Shown here: positions 18,876 to 26,967 of the stretch, piece after piece | Layout of the letters: each line of letters starts with the position of its first letter | How positions within the stretch are numbered: position 1 is the stretch's first letter | NCBI RefSeq assembly: GCF_000686945.1 | Contig: NZ_JMME01000002.1 | Coordinates: 322,382-386,381, forward strand | Direction: 5' to 3' | Source: Selenomonas sp. AE3005 | GTDB taxonomy: Bacteria; Bacillota; Negativicutes; Selenomonadales; Selenomonadaceae | DNA length: 64,000 bases | The notes under the pieces: generated by a model | What the model saw: the letters and a program-made list of their open reading frames with translations, nothing else | What the model was told of the DNA's origin: nothing | The model's database searches: none | Program-made: the position numbers and the translations under genes

Positions 18876-20830
18876 GCCTAATCCACGTTTTAGATGACAA
18901 CACCATCAATAAAATTGCCGCCGGTGAGGTGGTGGAGCGGCCGGCATCAGTAATCAAGGAACTTATTGAAAATGCCATGGACGCCGGGGCAACCCGTATC
19001 GAAGTGGAAATCATGGCCGGTGGCACCTCTTTTATGCGCGTGACGGACAACGGCAAGGGCATGAGCAAGGAAGACGCACAAATGGCGATTTTGCGCCATG
19101 CTACCAGTAAGATACAGGCGGTTTCAGACCTTAATACCATTTCCACGATGGGATTCAGGGGCGAGGCTTTGCCGACGATTGCCTCTGTGTCGCGGTTCAC
19201 CATGCTGACCAGGGAGCAGGGGGCAGACCTGGGAACCAAGGTGGAGATAACTGGCGGCAAGACGCCGGATATTATTGAAATGGGCTGCAATGTGGGGACG
19301 ACCATTAAGGTGGAGGACTTGTTCTTCAATACCCCGGCCCGGAAGAAATTTTTGAAAACCAATCATACGGAAGGCTCGAAGATAAATGATTTTATCATCA
19401 AACTGGCCTTGTCCAGGCCGGATATTGCCTTTCAGTTTATCAACAACAACAAAACGGCGGTGGTAACGCCGGGCAATGGCAATCTGTTTGATACGGTGCA
19501 GGCCATTTACGGCGGGCAGGTAGCCGATTCCCTGTTGACGCTGCAGTTAGAGGACGACGACCTGAAGATTGCCGGTTTTATCACCAAGCCGTCTATGCTG
19601 AAAAGCAGCCGCAGCTGGCAGACCTTCATTGTCAACGGGCGCATTATCCAGAATCGAGCCATTGCCAAAGCCATTGACAACGCCTATCGTTCATTGATTC
19701 CTAAAAGCGGTTTTCCCCTGACGGTGCTTAAAATCACCGTGCCGCAGCGCACGATTGATGTCAATGTTCATCCGCAGAAAAGCGAGATGAAGTTTGAAGA
19801 TGAAAGCCGTATTTTTAAGGCCGTGTATAAGTCGGTGTTGGACGCTATCCGCCCCAGTGCCGGCGGCGCGTTGCAGGACGTAGCGGCGGTGGTGGAAAAG
19901 CCCCGGGCGCAGCAGTACACGATGGAGCCGATGGAGTTTGTACCAGCCACGGCTCCGGCACCGCAGACAGCACGGCAGCCGCTGACTGCAAATCATCAGC
20001 CGGCGTATCAGCCGAAAACCATTTACGAGGCTGTCAGCCGGCCGGCGGTAAAACCGGCGGTGAGCTTTGCGGAGGCACAGGCCCAGCTGCAGCAGGAGCG
20101 GCAGGTTCATTATCAGCAGGCCGAACATCGGGAGGCCGTAGCTGACAGTCAGCAGCTTGACAAGTCAAAATCTGACCTGTCAAATACAGACATGTCAACG
20201 GCCGCCCACAATAACGATTTGTCAGCCGCAGAACCGGCCGGGGAAAACACGGGGCGCATGATTCCTATCGGGCAGGTGGACCTGACCTATATTATCGCGC
20301 AGGACTTAAAGGGACTATATATCATTGACCAGCATGCCGCCCATGAACGTATACTGTTTGACAAGTTGTCAGCCATGGTGGACGGCATTCCCTCACAGCA
20401 GCTGTTAGTACACCAGCTCCTGACCTTTGACCGCAAAGAGGCGGCTCTGGTGGAGGAGAACAAGGAACTGTTTGCTAAACTGGGCTTTCAGTTAGAGGCC
20501 GCTGGTGACTTTGACTACCGCCTGATGGAAGTGCCGGCAGATGTGCCAGTCAGTGAGGCGGAGGATATTGTCCGGGAAATTCTGACGGATTTGAGCAATA
20601 TGCATGAAACCACTGCCAAGGAAATCCGTCAGGCCTGCCTGGCCACGACCGCCTGCCGCGCGGCTATCAAGGCCGGGGAAGAGCTCAATATGCGGCAGAT
20701 GGAAATACTGCTGGATGAACTGGCGGTAACGGCATTTCCCTACACCTGTCCCCACGGACGTCCGACCATTTTAAAGTTCAGCAGTGAGGATTTAGCCAAG
20801 ATGTTCAAGCGGACAGGCTTTGGTTTTTGA
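18872..20830 (+). CDS. mutL: DNA mismatch repair protein MutL (endonuclease type)
   Basis: A 652-residue GHKL ATPase that links MutS to strand incision. ATP-site motifs ENAMDAG, DNGKGM and GFRGEAL lie in the first 110 residues. The C-terminal nuclease region has DQHAAHE, ACRAAIKAGEEL and CPHGRPT, the hallmarks of nicking MutL proteins; in DQHA-x2-E-x4-E the last Glu is Asp (DQHAAHERILFD). The linker (about 330-455) is Pro/Gln-rich and contains four D-x-S triplets (DKS, DLS, DMS, DLS) written by a cluster of TGAC-NN-GTCA palindromes. ATG 18872 overlaps the mutS stop. Confidence 0.97.
   Translation: MSLIHVLDDNTINKIAAGEVVERPASVIKELIENAMDAGATRIEVEIMAGGTSFMRVTDNGKGMSKEDAQMAILRHATSKIQAVSDLNTISTMGFRGEALPTIASVSRFTMLTREQGADLGTKVEITGGKTPDIIEMGCNVGTTIKVEDLFFNTPARKKFLKTNHTEGSKINDFIIKLALSRPDIAFQFINNNKTAVVTPGNGNLFDTVQAIYGGQVADSLLTLQLEDDDLKIAGFITKPSMLKSSRSWQTFIVNGRIIQNRAIAKAIDNAYRSLIPKSGFPLTVLKITVPQRTIDVNVHPQKSEMKFEDESRIFKAVYKSVLDAIRPSAGGALQDVAAVVEKPRAQQYTMEPMEFVPATAPAPQTARQPLTANHQPAYQPKTIYEAVSRPAVKPAVSFAEAQAQLQQERQVHYQQAEHREAVADSQQLDKSKSDLSNTDMSTAAHNNDLSAAEPAGENTGRMIPIGQVDLTYIIAQDLKGLYIIDQHAAHERILFDKLSAMVDGIPSQQLLVHQLLTFDRKEAALVEENKELFAKLGFQLEAAGDFDYRLMEVPADVPVSEAEDIVREILTDLSNMHETTAKEIRQACLATTACRAAIKAGEELNMRQMEILLDELAVTAFPYTCPHGRPTILKFSSEDLAKMFKRTGFGF
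20143..20197. repeat. Cluster of TGAC-type palindromes inside mutL
   Basis: TGACAAGTCA (20158-20167), TGACCTGTCA (20173-20182) and the variant AGACATGTCA (20188-20197) are each exactly 15 bases apart, preceded by the related TGACAGTCA (20143-20151). The 15-base phase keeps them in one reading frame, giving repeated Asp-x-Ser in the MutL linker. Confidence 0.85.
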
Positions 20831-20850
20831 GAAAGAGTGATTGATAGATA

Positions 20851-21645
20851 GTGTTGGAAAATAAATTGCAGGCCATAGCGACTACAGGCCGTAAGTGGAA
20901 CCGCCCCAGTGAAAAGCTGGCCCGGGAAATGGCAGAAAAACTCTCCATTCCCTATGCGGAACGGGGGCGCACGAATATCCCCGAACTTTGCCAAAGCTAT
21001 AACGCTAAATTTGCGCTGGTGGCCAAAAAAGGTCTGCTGACACTGGTAACGCCGGAGGCAGAATTGTTTTTTCACCCCAATATGGCACATCTGCGCATGA
21101 AAAACCTGCGCTTTGGTGACGGTGACCGCATGGCCGAGGCCATGGGGCTGGAGCCGGGAATGGATGTGCTCGACTGTACACTGGGCTTTGGTGCTGATGC
21201 CATTGTGGCGAGTGCTGTGGTCGGTGACAGCGGCAGTGTTACCGGTCTGGAGTCGCAGCCGCTGATTGAGGCGGTAGTGGGCTATGGACTGGCCAATTAC
21301 GAAAATGATACTGAGCAGATTATTGCGGCCATGCGCCGGGTAAAGACGCATGCTATAGAGGCTTATGACTATCTCAAAGCACAGCCGGATAATTCTGTAG
21401 ACGTCATTTATTTTGACCCGATGTTCCGCCACCCCTTCGCTGAGAGCAAAAACATTGCGCCCCTGCGCCCTGTGGCCAACAAGAATCCGCTGACCGTGGA
21501 AACGATTGCCGAGGCTAAACGCGTTGCCCGGCAGAGGGTAGTTCTCAAAGAATCCAGCAAAAGTCTGGAATTTGCCCGACTGGGATTTTTAGAGCGCGCC
21601 GGCGGACGTTACAGCAAAGTACAGTATGGCGTTATACGCCTGTGA
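20851..21645 (+). CDS. Class I SAM-dependent methyltransferase related to RsmJ (DUF548)
   Basis: A 264-residue protein with a Rossmann methyltransferase core: VLDCTLGFGADAIVAS is the SAM-binding glycine loop and YFDPMFRHP matches the DPMFP catalytic segment of RsmJ, the 16S rRNA m2G1516 methyltransferase. I infer rRNA or related methylation but the substrate is not proven; Firmicutes relatives are usually annotated only as methyltransferases. The start is GTG 20851 (or the adjacent TTG 20854), with a weak ribosome site. It follows mutL by 20 bases and ends before a hairpin, so it probably belongs to the mutL transcript. Confidence 0.85.
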   Translation: MLENKLQAIATTGRKWNRPSEKLAREMAEKLSIPYAERGRTNIPELCQSYNAKFALVAKKGLLTLVTPEAELFFHPNMAHLRMKNLRFGDGDRMAEAMGLEPGMDVLDCTLGFGADAIVASAVVGDSGSVTGLESQPLIEAVVGYGLANYENDTEQIIAAMRRVKTHAIEAYDYLKAQPDNSVDVIYFDPMFRHPFAESKNIAPLRPVANKNPLTVETIAEAKRVARQRVVLKESSKSLEFARLGFLERAGGRYSKVQYGVIRL

Positions 21646-21653
21646 AAATTCAG

Positions 21654-21685
21654 CCGCTGACAAGTTGTTTCTGACCTGTCAGCGG
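21654..21685 (+). terminator. Hairpin after the methyltransferase gene
   Basis: 9-bp stem CCGCTGACA (21654-21662) / TGTCAGCGG (21677-21685), followed by TTATTATTAT. The stem contains TGACAAGT and TGACCTGTCA, closely matching the module in mutL (20158-20182). Confidence 0.65.
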
Positions 21686-21815
21686 TTATTATTATGTAAA
21701 ATCTAGGTGGTTTTGCCTATGGCAAAGCTGGAACAATGGCGTTATAATGAAAGCAGTGAGCAAGTGTCTGTTTTATGTTTAATCGTGGAAAATGGTCAAT
21801 GATAGGAGCAGAAAT

Positions 21816-22334
21816 ATGAAGAAAATAGTTGTAGTTGTGGATATGCAAAACGATTTTATCGATGGCAGCCTCGGAACAAAGGAGGCACAGACGATGCTGC
21901 CCAGGCTGAAAGAAAAGCTGCAAAAAATAACAGCGTCTGGTGAGGCTGACCTCATTTTCACCATGGACACGCATGGCGAGAATTATCTGAGTACGCAGGA
22001 GGGGCAGAATCTGCCGGTGGAACATTGTATTAAGGGCACGCAGGGCTGGGAGATAACGCCGGAACTGCAGGCGTTTGTCGAAAAGGCCCGGACGGTGGTG
22101 GAAAAGCCGACCTTTGGCTCCATGGAACTTATTAAATATGTGGGCGACGCGGCAGAAGTGGAGCTCGTGGGGCTGTGTACGGATATCTGTGTAATCAGCA
22201 ATGCTATGCTCATCAAGGCAGCTTACCCGGAAATCAAGGTCAGCGTGGACAGCAGCTGCTGTGCCGGTGTTACGCCGGAAAGCCACGACAATGCCCTGGC
22301 CGCTATGAAGATGTGTCAGATTAAGGTACAGTGA
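21816..22334 (+). CDS. Isochorismatase-family cysteine hydrolase (nicotinamidase-like)
   Basis: A 172-residue protein of the isochorismatase/nicotinamidase fold. The catalytic Asp is Asp9 (VVVDMQNDF) and the nucleophile is Cys125 in GLCTDICV; the cis-peptide region KPTFGSM precedes it. The family hydrolyses amides such as nicotinamide; the size and motifs fit a nicotinamidase-like enzyme feeding NAD salvage, but the exact substrate cannot be read from sequence. ATG 21816 has ATAGGAG 8 bases upstream; an upstream ATG at 21792 lacks one. The stop codon lies inside a TGACAAGTCA palindrome (22332-22341). Confidence 0.88.
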   Translation: MKKIVVVVDMQNDFIDGSLGTKEAQTMLPRLKEKLQKITASGEADLIFTMDTHGENYLSTQEGQNLPVEHCIKGTQGWEITPELQAFVEKARTVVEKPTFGSMELIKYVGDAAEVELVGLCTDICVISNAMLIKAAYPEIKVSVDSSCCAGVTPESHDNALAAMKMCQIKVQ

Positions 22335-22341
22335 CAAGTCA
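22332..22341. repeat. TGAC-NN-GTCA palindrome between two genes
   Basis: TGACAAGTCA, including the stop codon of the cysteine-hydrolase gene and lying just before the ribosome site (AAAGGAGAGG) of the WG-repeat gene. Two further copies inside coding sequence are at 11116-11125 (polC) and 23516-23525 (WG-repeat gene). Confidence 0.75.
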
Positions 22342-22355
22342 AAGGAGAGGACTGC

Positions 22356-23696
22356 ATGAGGAATCGGTGGCAAAAGGGGCTGGCAGCAGCGGCGGCAGCT
22401 ATGATGTTATGGGGCTGTGGGGATAACCGCCTGCAAGCTGAACCGCTGGCTGTGGTGCAGGAACATGATTTATGCGGTGTTATCAATGCGCAGGGAAATT
22501 TTCTGGTGCCGTTGGGTTATGATAGGATTATTCCCTGGGACAACGGCGCTTTGCTGGTGAAGAAGGGGGATAAGTGCGGTGTTTTGAACCGGGAGGGAAA
22601 GGTAATAGTCCCGGTGGAATACCTGACTATCTTGATTCCTAATCATGGCAAAACATATCTGGTAGAAAATAATGAGGCGCACTGGGGCGCTTATAATAGT
22701 GAAGGACAGCAGCTGCTGCCGGCTGTTTATGATGAAATAACGGCAGCAGCGGAAAATAATGACAGCTTTGCTGTACGGCAGGGGACGGAATGGCGGCTCG
22801 TGCGGCGTGACGGTTCTCCACTGGGTAATGAGGTTTTTGATTATATCGGCGAATTCAATGAAGAAATGCTGGCCCCTGTTAAGAAAAAAGATAAGTGGGG
22901 CTATGTTAGTGACAGCGGTAAAATCGTTATCGACTTGCAGTTTGATGGCGCAAAAGAATTTTCCGGCGGACTGGCCGCAGTAAAACAGCAGGGCAAATGG
23001 GGCTTTATTGATAAGCTGGGCATTATGAAAATACAGCCGCAGTTCAGTGAGGTGTTTTCCGGTTTTGCCGAGAGCCTGGCAGCGGTGCAGTCGCCACAGG
23101 GGAAAGGCTATATAGACAAGCACGGGATTTTGCTGCTGCCGCGTGACTCGCGCTATATCGGCCCCTTTAAAAATGGTGTGGCGGAAATTCACGAAGTGAA
23201 GAAAAAGCTGAATATCTGGAGCTCACTGGCTTATGGTGCCAGTATTGCCCTGGGCAGTATCGGTCTGCCACCGAAAAATGCCTTGAAGAGCAATGAAAAG
23301 CGCGGTTTCATCAATCGTCAGGGCAAGGAAATCGTCCCCACCAGTTATGATGAGGTATTGCCGTTTAAAGAAGATATGTCCTTGGTCCGCCGTGATAAGA
23401 AGTGGGGAGCAATTAGTGTAGACGGCAAACATGATATCAGTCCGCGATACTTAATGCTGCGCCCCTTTGGCGAAGGCGTAGCCGCGGCCTATACGGGTGC
23501 AGGCTGGTACTTGATTGACAAGTCAGGGCAGACGGTAAAGGAACTGCCGGCAGAAGTTACGGACGCCGGCATAATGGCTGAAGGCTTGCTGCCGGTTTGT
23601 ATCGGAGAAAAATGGGGCTATATGAATAAAGATGGCGCCGTAGTCATCGCGCCCAATTTTGCGCAGGCAGGGAGTTTTTGGGAAAAACACAAATAG
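22356..23696 (+). CDS. WG-repeat lipoprotein
   Basis: A 446-residue protein with an N-terminal lipoprotein-type signal (lipobox LWGC, Cys21), followed by about ten WG beta-repeats: recurring KWG(Y/F/A)-x-(D/N)-x-x-G-x-x-(V/I)-(I/V)-P-x-x-(Y/F)-(D)-x-(V/I) units. Near residues 285-305 a hydrophobic insert (SLAYGASIALGSIGLPP) interrupts the array. WG-repeat proteins are widespread and mostly uncharacterised; the repeats probably form a beta-propeller-like or extended surface for binding. Here it should be anchored in a membrane facing the periplasm. It follows the hydrolase gene by 21 bases and is probably cotranscribed. Confidence 0.85.
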   Translation: MRNRWQKGLAAAAAAMMLWGCGDNRLQAEPLAVVQEHDLCGVINAQGNFLVPLGYDRIIPWDNGALLVKKGDKCGVLNREGKVIVPVEYLTILIPNHGKTYLVENNEAHWGAYNSEGQQLLPAVYDEITAAAENNDSFAVRQGTEWRLVRRDGSPLGNEVFDYIGEFNEEMLAPVKKKDKWGYVSDSGKIVIDLQFDGAKEFSGGLAAVKQQGKWGFIDKLGIMKIQPQFSEVFSGFAESLAAVQSPQGKGYIDKHGILLLPRDSRYIGPFKNGVAEIHEVKKKLNIWSSLAYGASIALGSIGLPPKNALKSNEKRGFINRQGKEIVPTSYDEVLPFKEDMSLVRRDKKWGAISVDGKHDISPRYLMLRPFGEGVAAAYTGAGWYLIDKSGQTVKELPAEVTDAGIMAEGLLPVCIGEKWGYMNKDGAVVIAPNFAQAGSFWEKHK

Positions 23697-23708
23697 TATG
23701 CTCGCAAT

Positions 23709-23737
23709 TTGACGAAAAAAAAGAATCGTAGTATACT
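23709..23737 (+). promoter_or_regulatory. Strong sigma-A promoter of yebC
   Basis: TTGACG (23709-23714), 17-base spacer, TATACT (23732-23737). Confidence 0.8.
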
Positions 23738-23802
23738 ATCAGAGTTATTAACGATAATTTCTTCAATAATGAAGGTAAATAAGCAAAAGGAGCGAATTTT
23801 GC

Positions 23803-24534
23803 ATGTCAGGACATTCTAAATGGGCCAATATCAAACGTAAAAAGGGTGCTAACGACGCTATCCGCGGCCGTATCACCACGAAAATCGGCCGTGAAATCAC
23901 CATTGCCGTACGTATGGGCGGTGGCGACCCCACTGGTAATATGCGTTTGAAACTGGCTCTTTCCAAGGCTAAGGCCAATAATATCCCGAAGGATAACATT
24001 AACCGTGCTATCCAGAAAGGTCTCGGCGCTTCTGAGGGCAGCAACTACGAAGAACTCACTTACGAAGGCTATGGCCCGGCTGGTACTGCCGTTATGCTCG
24101 ATATCCTCACGGATAACCGCAACCGTACGGCAGCAGATGTACGCCATCTGTTCTCCAAGTTCGGCGGCAACCTCGGTCAGGATGGCTGCGTAGGCTGGAT
24201 GTTCAACAAGAAGGCTATCTTCGTTGTAGAAAAAGAAGTTTTCGGTGATGAAGACGAACTCATGGAAATCGTACTGGAGGCCGGTGCAGATGACATGAAG
24301 GACGAAGGCGAAGTATTTGAAATCACGGCTGAGCCGGAGGCTTTCGACGCCATCGAGGCAGCACTGGCTGAGAAGGGCATTGAAACCGCCTCGGCTGAAA
24401 TCACCATGGTTCCGGAGAATACGGTAAAACTTTCCGGTGAAGATGCCGAAAAGATGCTGAAACTCGAAGAGGCACTCGAGGACAACGACGACGTGCAGAA
24501 CGTGTACAGTAACTACGAAACTGACGAAGACTAA
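23803..24534 (+). CDS. yebC: YebC/PmpR-family regulator
   Basis: A 243-residue three-domain protein beginning with the invariant MSGHSKWANIKRKKG. YebC-type proteins have long been called transcription regulators; recent work assigns family members a role at the ribosome, relieving stalling on proline-rich stretches. The central region GGNLGQDGCVGWMF and acidic C-terminal domain are typical. It has its own strong promoter and a terminator. Placement before ruvC is conserved in many bacteria. Confidence 0.96.
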   Translation: MSGHSKWANIKRKKGANDAIRGRITTKIGREITIAVRMGGGDPTGNMRLKLALSKAKANNIPKDNINRAIQKGLGASEGSNYEELTYEGYGPAGTAVMLDILTDNRNRTAADVRHLFSKFGGNLGQDGCVGWMFNKKAIFVVEKEVFGDEDELMEIVLEAGADDMKDEGEVFEITAEPEAFDAIEAALAEKGIETASAEITMVPENTVKLSGEDAEKMLKLEEALEDNDDVQNVYSNYETDED

Positions 24535-24543
24535 CAGGTATAA

Positions 24544-24570
24544 AAAATGGGCTCGTAACGAGCCCATTTT
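24544..24570 (+). terminator. Terminator of yebC
   Basis: Perfect 12-bp stem AAAATGGGCTCG (24544-24555) / CGAGCCCATTTT (24559-24570), loop TAA. Confidence 0.85.
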
Positions 24571-24601
24571 CTGTATCTGAAATTGTTTTATGAAAGGATA
24601 A

Positions 24602-25099
24602 ATGATGTTAGCACTAGGCATAGACCCTGGCACGGCCATCTGCGGTTATGGTTTCGTGGAGGCCAGAGGCAGCCGCCTGATTCCCCACGCCTATGGTTCG
24701 ATTTTTACCACGCCGAATATGCGGATGGAGGACCGGCTGCTCAAAATATACGATGAACTGGACCGGCTTATTAAGGAATACAAACCAGATGTGATGGGCG
24801 TAGAAAAGCTGTTTTTTAACCGTAATGTCACGACCGCCATTCCTGTAGGCCAGGCCCGCGGTGTGGTGCTCCTGGCAGCTGCCAAGAACAACCTGCAATT
24901 GGTAGAGCGTACGCCTATGCAGATAAAGCAGGATGTAACCGGCTACGGCAAGGCAGATAAGAAACAGGTTATCTATATGGTAACCAAGCTGCTGCACCTG
25001 CCGGAGCCGCCAAAACCTGATGATACAGCCGATGCCTTAGCCATCGCCATTTGTACCACCTATTGCATGAATAATGCTGTGTGGCGTAATAAACTGTAA
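24602..25099 (+). CDS. ruvC: Holliday junction resolvase RuvC
   Basis: A 165-residue endonuclease that cuts four-way junctions in recombination. The first catalytic Asp is in GIDPG near the N-terminus; GVEKLFF supplies the Glu and DTADALAIAI the C-terminal Asp pair. Start may be ATG 24602 or the adjacent ATG 24605, which has better spacing from GAAAGGA. The usual partners ruvA and ruvB do not follow; instead the stop is one base from the stop of the convergent AGCS gene, with no terminator between. Confidence 0.95.
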   Translation: MMLALGIDPGTAICGYGFVEARGSRLIPHAYGSIFTTPNMRMEDRLLKIYDELDRLIKEYKPDVMGVEKLFFNRNVTTAIPVGQARGVVLLAAAKNNLQLVERTPMQIKQDVTGYGKADKKQVIYMVTKLLHLPEPPKPDDTADALAIAICTTYCMNNAVWRNKL

Positions 25100-25100
25100 G

Positions 25101-26519
25101 TTAGTCCTTATCTACACCCCAAGCGTGAATACCGCTTTCACTGGGCAGAACTGACGGGGCAAAGACCGGTTCAGCAATGCCCTTATTTTTTTGCTCCAGA
25201 TAGCTGTTGAGAGCAACATGAGCATATTTGTACAGGCGGATGATGGCGTACAGGTTAGTCAGGCAGAGGAAACCCATAAAGAGGTCAGCCAGATTCCAGA
25301 CGAGCGAAAGTTCAGCCATGCTGCCAAATACTACCATGAAGATAACGAGGGCGCGGAACAGGAACAGCCCGGCTTTTGACTTAGACTCGAAGAAGGCAAT
25401 GTTGATTTCGCCGTAGTAGTAGTTGCCGACAATGGAGCTGAAAGCGAACATAAGAATCATAAAGGAAACAGCGGCAGGGGCAAAGCCACCGAAAATGCTG
25501 GCCAGGGAGGCCTGGGCCAGGGCGATACCCGTGAGTTCACCGCCGATGGTATACTGACCGGTCAGCAGTACGATAAAGGCCGTAGCAGAGCAGACGAGCC
25601 ACGTATCAACATAAACACCGAAGGACTGAATAAGGCCCTGTTTTACCGGATGGGTAACGTCTGCCGTAGCTGCAGCATTTGGTACAGAACCTTCACCGGC
25701 CTCGTTGGAGAACAGGCCGCGTTTTACACCGGTGAGAATGGCGGAACCGAGGCCACCGCCGACAGCTGCCTGCGGCGAGAAAGCGTCATGAATAATGAGC
25801 GCCAGCATGCCGGGAACTTTGTCGATGTTCATAATCGTAATGATGATGGCTACTAGAATATAAAGACCGGCCATGATGGGAACCAAAAATTCTGTGAACC
25901 GGGCAATGCGCTTTACGCCGCCGCAGATAACCAGAGCGGTGAAAACTGCCAGGAAACCGGCGGTGATAGCCGGGGAAATGTTAAAGGCGGTCTGGGCCGA
26001 CAGGGCGATGGTGTTGGCCTGTACGGAGCAATAGATAAGACCGAAGGTTACAGAAATAAGAATAGCAAAGAGTTTGGCTACGCCCGGCTGATGCAGGGCA
26101 TTTTTAATGTAGTAAGCAGGGCCGCCGTGAAAAGAACCATTTTTGCGGGGCAGCTTGTAAATCTGTGCCAGGGTGCTTTCCACAAAACCCGTAGCGCAGC
26201 CGATAAAAGCTATAACCCACATCCAAAAGACAGCACCAGGACCGCCGGTCACGATGGCGATGGCTACGCCGGCAATATTGCCAACACCGACACGGGAGGC
26301 TGTGCTGACACAGAATGCCTGAAAGGAGCTGACAGCGTGGCCTTCGGTTTTTGTGCCGACGCCGTCAGTGAGCAGGCGTATCATCTCCGGCAGGAGCCGC
26401 AGCTGTACAAAACGAGTGGACAGGGTAAAGTAAATACCGGAGCCCACGAGGACGATAATCAACACATAGGACCAAAGAATGTTGTTGATTTCATTGACGA
26501 TGGTGTTCAATAGTTCCAT
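25101..26519 (-). CDS. AGCS-family sodium:alanine/glycine symporter
   Basis: A 472-residue inner-membrane transporter with about ten or eleven hydrophobic segments that uses the sodium gradient to import alanine or glycine. Family signatures include GPGAVFWMWVIAFIGCATGF and SNEAGEGSVPNAAATA. The N-terminus (INNILWSYVLIIVLVGSGIYFTL) is typical. ATG 26519 has AAGAAGG six bases upstream. It is monocistronic, with a strong promoter (26652-26681) and a structured leader of about 125 bases (see findings), implying regulation of its own expression. Its closest partners nearby are a C4-dicarboxylate transporter and a LysR regulator. Confidence 0.95.
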   Translation of the reverse strand: MELLNTIVNEINNILWSYVLIIVLVGSGIYFTLSTRFVQLRLLPEMIRLLTDGVGTKTEGHAVSSFQAFCVSTASRVGVGNIAGVAIAIVTGGPGAVFWMWVIAFIGCATGFVESTLAQIYKLPRKNGSFHGGPAYYIKNALHQPGVAKLFAILISVTFGLIYCSVQANTIALSAQTAFNISPAITAGFLAVFTALVICGGVKRIARFTEFLVPIMAGLYILVAIIITIMNIDKVPGMLALIIHDAFSPQAAVGGGLGSAILTGVKRGLFSNEAGEGSVPNAAATADVTHPVKQGLIQSFGVYVDTWLVCSATAFIVLLTGQYTIGGELTGIALAQASLASIFGGFAPAAVSFMILMFAFSSIVGNYYYGEINIAFFESKSKAGLFLFRALVIFMVVFGSMAELSLVWNLADLFMGFLCLTNLYAIIRLYKYAHVALNSYLEQKNKGIAEPVFAPSVLPSESGIHAWGVDKD

Positions 26520-26548
26520 GGATATCCTTCTTTCATATAATAATTAAA

Positions 26549-26619
26549 CGCCTTTTGTTTCTGCCCTTTCCAAAAGTTACAGTTATCCTGCTGTCCTAAA
26601 AGGGGAGTAGCAAAAGGCG
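26549..26619 (-). ncRNA. Structured 5' leader of the AGCS gene, class unknown
   Basis: In the AGCS transcript a 9-bp outer helix CGCCTTTTG (26619-26611) / CAAAAGGCG (26557-26549) encloses a 6-bp helix CCCTTT (26604-26599) / AAAGGG (26569-26564), whose inner region GGACAGCAGGATAACTGTAAC can fold as a small CAG-type stem-loop. The strands next to the helices are purine-rich, as in aptamers. It does not show the glycine, SAM, TPP or lysine riboswitch signatures I know. The outer helix is followed by a T-rich stretch and then the ribosome site, so it could control termination or initiation. Confidence 0.55.
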
Positions 26620-26651
26620 CCGTTGCCTAAATATATTATAAATACATAGTA

Positions 26652-26681
26652 ATTATACCCAAAAGGTTTACAACGTGTCAA
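26652..26681 (-). promoter_or_regulatory. Strong sigma-A promoter of the AGCS gene
   Basis: On the minus strand TTGACA (26681-26676), 18-base spacer, TATAAT (26657-26652). The predicted start near 26645 gives a leader of about 125 bases. Confidence 0.82.
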
Positions 26682-26967
26682 GTGAAGGGGGATTTTAGAC
26701 ATTTTGCCAGTATGTTTATTAACTGTGATTAAGGTAACATAAAAATAAATAATTATTAAATATTTTTATGATAAATAGTATTTACTTATATATAAGCTGT
26801 GTAGTATAATAGGCAAGTATTTAAGACCAACTCATGTATGTGCGATATTTTAAAAGGTTTTGAAAATTTTTTACAGAGGGTTGCAGGAATTTCAAGGGCT
26901 ATGAAGAATATCACACCTAAGGGGTAAGTCTTTAACAACTATATTTAAGGAAAGGGAGATTAAGATT
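26682..26967 (+). promoter_or_regulatory. Intergenic leader and possible promoter of the Dcu transporter gene
   Basis: This AT-rich stretch separates the AGCS promoter from the dicarboxylate-transporter start. A possible plus-strand promoter is TTACTT (26782-26787), 17-base spacer, TATAAT (26805-26810), giving a 150-base leader. The leader contains no stable hairpin or riboswitch I recognise. An AAGGAAAGGGAG ribosome site precedes the gene. The regulator gene beyond the transporter (28363-29253) is a candidate to act here, or an anaerobiosis or dicarboxylate-sensing factor. Confidence 0.5.

Noticed and set aside
26091..26513. 140-residue plus-strand frame opposite the AGCS gene
   Set aside because: Antisense shadow; low hydrophobicity and no ribosome site.
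26549..26619. Glycine riboswitch before the AGCS gene
   Set aside because: GGACAG is present, but the surrounding consensus (GAAGGNGC, CAGGCAAAAGGACAG) and tandem aptamers are not.
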